From NCBI GenBank assembly GCA_036897625.1, contig JAYMTA010000437.1:1-28846 (forward strand): DNA of 28,846 nucleotides, given 5' to 3'. Below are positions 22,101 to 28,846 of the stretch, in pieces. The notes beneath the pieces are model-generated. The model had not been told where the DNA came from. It did no database searches and saw nothing but the letters and a program-made list of their open reading frames with translations. The translations under genes were made by a program, and so were the position numbers. This DNA comes from Pelargonium cotyledonis. Its lineage: Eukaryota > Streptophyta > Magnoliopsida > Geraniales > Geraniaceae. Each line of letters opens with the position of its first letter. The first letter of the stretch is position 1.

Positions 22101-25100
22101 AATCTTGATTGCAACAATGAAAACCAATCATTGTCCTCTTTACGATATCACACGAGGAACGAATTTTCTCCAATCTTGAGGAGAATTTGAACTGTCAAAT
22201 CAGCATGAAAGTTGGATTGTAAAGCCAACCACCAATCCATTGGAGTTTTATTCGTGTGGATAATAAATAAATGATTCCAAATATATTGCTAGTTTAGAAA
22301 AGTTGTAATCTGATTCCAAAATTTCCCAAAAATAGGTTCTGTACTTGGAATTTTTTTGCCATCACCAAGTGGTCATGTTTCTTTCAATTTTATATTCTGT
22401 TGTCCTTTGTTGAGTCCTCCCTATGAAAGATATAATAACCAACCAATGCCCTCTTTTCGAATCCAATTCTCATAGGTATTTCAGTTCCATTTTGTAAAAG
22501 TTGGAGTACAAAAAGTTGATTCCTTGACATGTTCAATTTTTCTTGAATATGTACTTACAAATTTGAATTCAAATTTGGACTAGATGACCACAGTCGACTG
22601 AATCCTGTTTTACGATTTTTTGTATTGTTTTGTTTGCATATTAAGGGCCGTTAATAATTCAACCGGGAAACATAGTTACGCTAGTTAAATCTATGATAAA
22701 AATAGTGTTGGTCTTGTCAACTCGATCCATTTTGTTGAACGTGTTGTGCTCGTATTGGATAAAGATGACAATATGGATCCAGATATCATTTTCTCAGTTT
22801 TCAACACGATGTGAACACGGAAGACACGAATTGGCATCTCCATCAAATTGATGGGAAATTGGAGGGTAGTGTATTGACATTTAATGTGAAAGATGGAAGT
22901 GTTGTAGAAAACAGAAACACATATCTATCAAGCCAGCTTGTGCACAACTGTCTCACAAATCTCATTTTTTGGTTCAATTTAACACTTCAATTGTATTGTG
23001 TCGTATACGTTCATGTTGTGGATTCATTCTCTTGCTTTCTTGTGAGGTTTTGGAATTGAAATAGACCCTCAACCAACCACTTCAATTCATCTTTCCATTT
23101 TTAAGTTCTCTTTTATCTTTTCAGAATTTTGGACCATTTGTACCCTCTGAATATGACCTCTAGAAGAAGATGACGATGAAAATCACATGTCGTGGATCAT
23201 CTTATTTTATTATAAGACATCATATTCGATATCTGTAAATTTAAATATCAGATAACACAATTCATATTGATGTATGAGATAGAGCACTTTAAACTTAGAA
23301 GTTTATGTGTGACTTAAAAGTTTACGTTTTTGCCATTTTTAATATTTCAAAAATAATTTATTTCTCATTTTATTCGACTTAGGTTTTGGAGTATGGGATA
23401 TACATAGTTGTTGCGTATTTCTATGTCTTTCAGATTATACTCGAAGCTTTTTTTAACAGAGGAAGAACTAGGGTTTCTTCATAAACAATTTTGCATCCAT
23501 TACTTTCTACAAGAGTTGCATCACATATTGTTATTTCATTATATCATATCTGAGAGGGCTAAGTTTGTAAATTCTCACGAGATTTTTGACGATTAATCAC
23601 ATAAAAACTAATTATATAAGAATTTTTCTTTGGGGGCTTGAAAATGAAGTAGCCTACAAGAAGGGCATGGTTTTCAAATTCAAAAAGAGACCTAAATTGA
23701 TGTCTTAGACCACAAACAACACAAGTTGTGATCAAGCTTTTATAATTTATTTCTATTTTACTTCTAAAATAGAATAAAAATAAAAATAGTGGATAGTTTG
23801 GTGGACAACCTTATTTTGAGCGAAGTGAGTTTGGGCATATACTATACTATGAAAATAAAGAGAGAAGCAATATATAATTATATATAGAATTAGGCAGTTG
23901 AGATTAGATTAATATATGTGTCTACCAATTTTATATATAAAGATTCTAATTGTCTGGTGCTGCATTTCACTTCATTCATCACCATTATCACATCTCCATA
24001 GCCTCTATTTCTATAGCATTTTACTCAAAAATCAAATCTACACTTTCAACTTTTTATCATGTACACCAATTATTAAAGTCTAGGTTACAAATATATATAA
24101 TGTTTCTATAGTTTAGTGGACAAGTATGATGTATGTGGAGTTAAAAATGTTAAATTCATTTTATTCATTTTTCTAAAAAAGAAAGAGAAGAATAGTAGTC
24201 ATTTGGAGATGAAAGAAATCAATAAATAAAACTACCTAAATTTTTTTTAGATAGGGATGATTCTGACAAATTCATTTTGATGATAAAGTCAAATAGGATA
24301 GCCGAAGGAGAACTAATAGAGACTATTATGGTTTTGCTCGTGCATGTTTTCAACATATCATGAGAATATATTTGTTTATAATAAAAACGGGATCTGAAAG
24401 ATGACACATGAAGTCAAATATGTTGGTCGGACCTTCTAGACAAGTAAGTGTTCAATGTGAGTTGTGACAACTTCAAACAATGTGCATTACAAAAAGAAGC
24501 ATATGTTCGGATTCAGGTAACTGAATAAGCTTCCATTTGACCGGTGGACTGCTTTGAGTATACTAATACTTTATAAGAGTTATAATATATCCAAAAAAGA
24601 ATTTTTTTTTATCATGAGTTTATTCAGATCTATCATATTAATTATTGTTTAAGCAGTATTGTTATTAAGTTTGAATTAAGCTTAGATTTTTTTCCTTTTT
24701 TGTACATAAAAGAAATTGCAATGATAATGCATAAAATGGTACAATACAACTCAAAAGTTAAAACCACTTAGAATTGGATCAAGTTGAGTTCTTAAACCAT
24801 ATCATTTTAGCTTAGCATATACACTCACATCTTATACATACTTTTGCTTTTCAACTTCTTCTTTTTTATATACAGTATTTGTTAATATTTCAACTTATTG
24901 TACTTTAATATTACTCATTTGTATACCATCTTTCCATGTAATCTTTAATATTACCCACAAACACATCTATGTATGTTCAAATTTCTCAAAATAAATCCGT
25001 TCAACTATTAAAATCCGCAATTCTACACGTTGAACTTGAAAATGATCAAAACAGTCCATACCTTCTCACTATAGCCGAAAATTTAAATCTAAAACACAAC

Positions 25101-26487
25101 TTAAAATTTTGCAGTTTCAACCATATATAATGAACTTTATCAATTTTGGGGTATGATTTGAGTCATATACATATTGAAAATTTACAGGCAAGATTAGACA
25201 AATCTACACATTTTGCATGCAAATCCAAATCTGACCCACAACCCAAAACTCGTAACTTGAACGAACCCCATCCCTTTGGAGTCTGGTTCATGTTAAGCCA
25301 TTTTTATTCTAAACCCCTAAACACCCGACCCAAAATTCGAAATTGTCACATCTAATTCAGTATATGCATTTCAAACTTTAGCTCGATTTGAACCCAACTC
25401 CAAACATAAATTACAATATCTATGTTTATCTAACAAGTAAAGCAGATAATTTGAATCTTAACACGCGAACGTTCAAAATTCAGTGTAATCTAAGTAATTT
25501 TCAGATCAAATCGAATTGAACAAATCTACAAATTTTACACTACAAGACAATATTCATCCAATTCTATCCAAATCTTTTTCCGTATTGAATTCTAATTATG
25601 ATTCAAAATTTGAAGCGGAACATTTATTGATAAGTCGTGTGTTTCATTTTCCAATCAATGGGTAATTGATTAGAGAAATGACATGTGTGGAATAAATTTT
25701 AAAATAATACTCTTATCCAGAGAGGTACACGTGTCAGCAGGTAATGCATTTGTCTAGTGTGGAGGAAACTAGCCAACAAAAACATCCAAAAAGAGTAGGC
25801 GACAGCTATAGAAAATAAATATTGATTGCTTGCGAGTTGTTTCGAGGAAGGTCGCAATATTTTCATACGTCAATCATGCAGAAAATAAATATTTTAAATT
25901 TTGATATTTATAAACTGAACAAAAATATGTTCGATTAAATAGAAATTTATGGCAATGATAAAAAATCATCATGTTTCATATCTAGAAGTTGTTTAAACAG
26001 CGTTTTAATGTTGAAATAGATTGTGCACAAATTGAAATATTTATGTTTTTTAGTTGTGTTTAGAGACTCTTTCAAAACTGTGTTTGAAGAAAATCGAACG
26101 ATTCTTCAGCTATAAAATTTTCAATCACTGTCAGACCATTTAATTCATTTTGATTAATTTGTTAAGTTGTTAAAGCATTTAAAAAAACCTATATAGGTTA
26201 ATTTAATTTTATGTCAAATTATCACAAATTAATATTATAAGTATTAAAATATTTCGAGAAAAAAAGTCAAGTAATAATTTATTATTAAAGTAAAAAATAT
26301 TGAAAGCAAATTTATATTAAACCACCAACATATATACATCATTAAAAACTCATGAACCCAACATATAGCTATTTTTTTTTCACAATTTTATTGAGAATGA
26401 CAATTAAAATGTCTTATTGGTTTATCATAGCCAAAATCAAAATAATAATGGATTATATATTTTTATTTTTATATGAAACTAATTATT
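22100..26487. other. Long gene-free AT-rich region
   Basis: No gene or RNA gene is recognised. Seen within it: a 25-bp imperfect direct repeat (22121-22145 and 22438-22462); decayed repeat-like text around 22640-22860; a promoter-like CCAAT plus TATATAAA at about 23925-23940 with no gene behind it; decayed C-rich text at 25190-25350; and a single CACGTG G-box at 25728-25733. The short ORFs present are AT-rich and unlike known proteins. Confidence 0.5.
25728..25733. promoter_or_regulatory. Isolated G-box (CACGTG)
   Basis: TACACGTGTC has the shape of an ABA/bZIP or bHLH site, but no gene lies within 3 kb on either side in this window. It may be fortuitous. Confidence 0.2.
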
Positions 26488-26765
26488 ATAAGGTTGCGTT
26501 TAGGAACATGCATTTGATTTGAAATTCATCATTTAAAATTTTAAATTTGAAATGTTGAATTTCAAATACAAATATAATGTTTGGGAAATCAGAAAATTTC
26601 AAATGACATGGTAAGAACTGTCATTTGAAATCACATGTAAGATGCATGTTTTAAATGATTTTGGATTTGACTCAAATTTAAATCCAAATTCTTGGAGTTA
26701 CCAAACACCTCATTTACCTAAAATTCAATATTTTAAATGAAATGCTGATTCCAAACACACCATAA
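26488..26765. mobile_element. Harbinger/Tourist-like MITE with ATAA duplication
   Basis: The element runs from 26492 (GGTTGCGTTTAGGAA) to 26761 (TTCCAAACACACC), ends that are imperfect inverted repeats. ATAA occurs directly outside both ends (26488-26491 and 26762-26765). The 270-bp interior is AT-rich with many AAATTT/TTTCAAAT words and no ORF. A three-base TAA duplication would suit PIF/Harbinger; a hAT origin is the alternative. Confidence 0.65.
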
Positions 26766-27380
26766 GATCATTTATTTCAAGTTTCCATAAACATTTTATT
26801 AAGTGTGAATAAGGTTGTCACATTTTATTGAAAAGAAAAAATAAAGTGCAAATTAAAATATCCATGTTTTTTTTTTAACCATGAATGATTGGATAAGCTC
26901 AATTATATTATTTGGAAAATAAAAATCAATAAAGCTCCACTATAGTCCAAGCCATGATGGGAGACTAGATTGCCAAAATCTTATTCGAGCTATAAAACAT
27001 TTTGGATATTATTTCTATGGCCGGCACTAATTTATCATAATTGAGCATGCATATACAAAACTAAATCTAAATAAAATAGATAAATTATATGACACTGACA
27101 ATGAGATTGGATTACTGAAGCATTAAATGTATATAGAAACGTGAAAAATTACGATTATGAAAGTAATACAATTTTGAATTATTGAACATCCGAATCTTCA
27201 TGGTAGAGCTGAAAAATAAAACTTTAATCGGCCCAAAGTTTAGAACTTTGCAAAATAAGGATATGGAATAATCAGAAAATTGATAGTTCAAAGTGTACGG
27301 TAGTATTTTATTTTTAAAGTAGTTAAATGTGACACAATTAGACTGGATATAATGTAAAATTAGATAATTTGAAATGGGTA
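26766..27380. other. AT-rich intergenic DNA
   Basis: Nothing recognisable: no long ORF, RNA gene or clear repeat. Confidence 0.5.
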
Positions 27381-27382
27381 AG

Positions 27383-27752
27383 AGTTTTTTCTTTTAGCGG
27401 AAATAATAAATTTTATTTTATGGGGACTAACAACGATACATTATGAGAGAACAACACAAATCAATCTAAACAAAAATATAAGGAAATCTAACAAAACGAC
27501 CTACAATAATCATAACTAAAAGACAAAAAACAGTAGAGCAACGATGCTAAAGCAATTATAATGAAAACCGTCCCAGGACACCAAACCCTAACCAAATCAA
27601 AACGAGTAAAACCTCTTTGTTTCAAATTGAATCAGACCGATGAAATCAAGAAGACTTCGCAACCTGATTCTACCACGACAGCCGCCCACTTTTCTTTCAC
27701 TCTTTGCGGACCAAATCCGCACAACAGCACAACTGACCTCCAAACAAAATAA
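27383..27752 (-). mobile_element. Probable LINE 3' end (5'-truncated, on minus)
   Basis: Read on minus, the segment starts GC-richer (near 27750), passes through T-rich 3'UTR-like DNA with GTAGGTCGTTTTG, and ends CCCCATAAAATAAAATTTAT followed by a short spacer and an A-run (T-run at 27385-27395 on plus). GTAAG lies outside both ends (27378-27382 and 27753-27757), a possible short target duplication. The layout fits a truncated LINE; no protein domain is left to confirm it. Confidence 0.4.
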
Positions 27753-27885
27753 GTAAGGATTTTTATTTCTCCTATTTATATTTTTTTTATCTCAAAATAA
27801 TTGTTTACTTTGTAAATACATTTACGCTAAAAGGTAGACAAATATTTTTAGAGTGATGTATTTTCTAATAAACAATGCCACTTCC

Positions 27886-27909
27886 TATAAATAAATAAAT
27901 AAATAAAAA
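27886..27909. repeat. (AAAT)n microsatellite
   Basis: Several AAAT units are followed by an A-run in AT-rich intergenic DNA. Confidence 0.8.
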
Positions 27910-28059
27910 AACATTTGATATACGTGTATATTGTAGCTCCTAATTGTATTAATTTACACTTTTTGGCTCCATAAAATAATAAAGGACATGTGTGGCATTA
28001 TTTGCAACACACCTGTCCCCATCTGTCATTTTACAATAATACACTCGAGATAATAATCC

Positions 28060-28200
28060 AGTGTGGACAAGGTACTGCGTGGTCGTGTGGGGTCCACAAT
28101 CTACATAACGCCTCGGAGACCCTTCTGGGTGCGGTCCCACCTGGTCCCCGCTACGCCTACTTGCACCATAATTCATCCCATCCACGCCGTCGCCTTTCAT
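28060..28200. promoter_or_regulatory. GC-rich island with TCP-type boxes
   Basis: GTGGGGTCCAC (28087-28097) and GGTCCCAC (28133-28140) match the TCP consensus GGNCCCAC/GTGGGNCC or nearly so. They lie in a 140-bp block far richer in G and C than its surroundings. Overlapping ORFs on both strands show no known motif. It could be a promoter of a gene beyond the window or a repeat fragment. Confidence 0.3.
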
Positions 28201-28265
28201 GTTCCCACATTCTGTCACCACCCAATTCTTTTCTTGTCTTTTCAAATAATCTCACATTTATTATT

Positions 28266-28600
28266 GTCTTTTTTTAAAAGAAAATACCTCTTATTTTTAT
28301 TGATACTTGAAGCAAATATAAAAGTGATTTCCGTATTCTAAAAATTCGAACCAGACATGAATATAGTAATCTGAGGAAACCCAGATCCTAATATCACTGA
28401 TTCGATCTACCGGAGAGGATAACAAATTCTCTTTGCAACCATCTACACTAGCATAACAATAGAACACTTCAAGACGAAACACACCCAAACCTTCTGTAAT
28501 TGCAACTTCCATCCAGGCATTTTAGGTCCTAACTGGAGACCCGACAAGGGAAAAACAGTCTTGGACAACTCAACTGTAGATGCTCCCTTCCTTCCACCAA
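28266..28600 (-). mobile_element. Second copy of the left-hand retroposon module
   Basis: On plus it shares AACCAGACATGAA and, about 160-185 bp further, GGAGACCCGACAAGG-type text with the insertion at 1699-2333 (AACCAGACATGAA at about 1788, GAGACCCGACAAGG at about 1951), in the same order and orientation. The minus-strand peptides agree locally (YVHVWFRL and YIHVWFEF). Read on minus it ends in TCAATAAAAATAAG and an A-run. No target duplication was found; the far end may be interrupted or lie outside the window. Confidence 0.5.
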
Positions 28601-28625
28601 CACTGGCCGCCGGCTGGGCACTAAA

Positions 28626-28846
28626 CAGGGTGGACCGGAAATTTGGACCGAACAGGACCGGTCCTCTATCATGAAATTATAAATCTAATGGTCCGGTCCG
28701 GTCCAAAAACATAAGGACCGACTAAACAAATGGTCATTAAACACATATGAGCTGTTGCTATTGGGCTAATGGTTGTTCTAATGGGTTGTTGGGCTGTTTG
28801 TTCTTGGTAATGGGCTTTTGGGCTTGTTGACATTTTAATTTCCTAA
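28626..28846 (+). mobile_element. GGTCC-rich, possible hAT element end (cut by window)
   Basis: Starts CAGGGTGGACCGG, which looks like a hAT terminal sequence. It contains GGACC/GGTCC words in both directions between 28632 and 28720, including the palindrome GGACCGGTCC (28655-28664) and three head-to-tail GGTCC units (28690-28704). Repeated GGGCT/GGGTT words follow to the end. Dense short subterminal repeats are typical of hAT ends. The other end and any transposase lie outside. Confidence 0.35.

Noticed and set aside
22121..22462. 25-bp imperfect direct repeat (22121-22145 and 22438-22462) as element boundaries
   Set aside because: The match is imperfect and nothing between the copies looks like a defined element; it may be chance or an old duplication.
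23925..24060. CCAAT plus TATATAAA followed by a C/T-rich leader-like stretch
   Set aside because: Looks like a core promoter, but no ORF, hairpin or known RNA follows within 1 kb, and TATA words are frequent in such AT-rich DNA.
27949..28341. Overlapping ORFs of 92-98 codons on both strands
   Set aside because: They arise from the GC-rich island; the translations overlap in several frames and show no domain, signal or conserved motif.

Overview
This is a nuclear window from a flowering plant, most likely a core eudicot. The evidence is AT-rich intergenic DNA, GT-AG introns of about 90 to 900 bp, and five plant nuclear genes with clearly recognisable products. It also carries typical plant repeats: Stowaway-like MITEs, a tRNA-derived SINE resembling the Au family, retroposon 3' ends and hAT/Harbinger-like pieces. 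I cannot name the species. I see no bacterial, viral or CRISPR-type system.

Layout. (1) 1-4880 is gene-poor and repeat-rich: a MITE end, a decayed LINE-like piece on +, a retroposon on - with a perfect 18-bp target-site duplication, a SINE-like piece and decayed unique DNA. (2) 4880-10540 (+) is a complete nine-coding-exon PRAF gene (PH, RCC1 repeats, variant FYVE, coiled coil, BRX; 1009 aa), preceded by a leader with several upstream AUGs. (3) 11185-13211 (-) is a mitochondrial GAMETE CELL DEFECTIVE 1 homologue (three exons, 347 aa), whose first intron holds decayed tandem copies of the exon 1/intron 1 boundary. (4) 13300-15622 (+) is MED21, head to head with the previous gene (four coding exons, 138 aa). 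(5) 15921-17902 (-) is an EB1C-type microtubule plus-end protein (eight exons, 285 aa), tail to tail with MED21; its intron 3 carries a MITE followed by a SINE. (6) 19945-21947 (+) is cytosolic ribosomal protein S9 (three exons, 197 aa), behind a TGGGCCCA promoter box and with a MITE in intron 1. (7) 22000-28846 shows no gene and holds a Harbinger-like MITE, a probable LINE 3' end, a second copy of the left-hand retroposon module, and a GGTCC-rich, hAT-like end cut by the window edge.

The genes are housekeeping or signalling genes of unrelated function (membrane/phosphoinositide signalling, mitochondrial function, transcription, microtubules, translation). They are not an operon or a pathway cluster. 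I joined exons by matching reading phase, GT-AG sites and family continuity. UTR limits and transcription starts are inferred.
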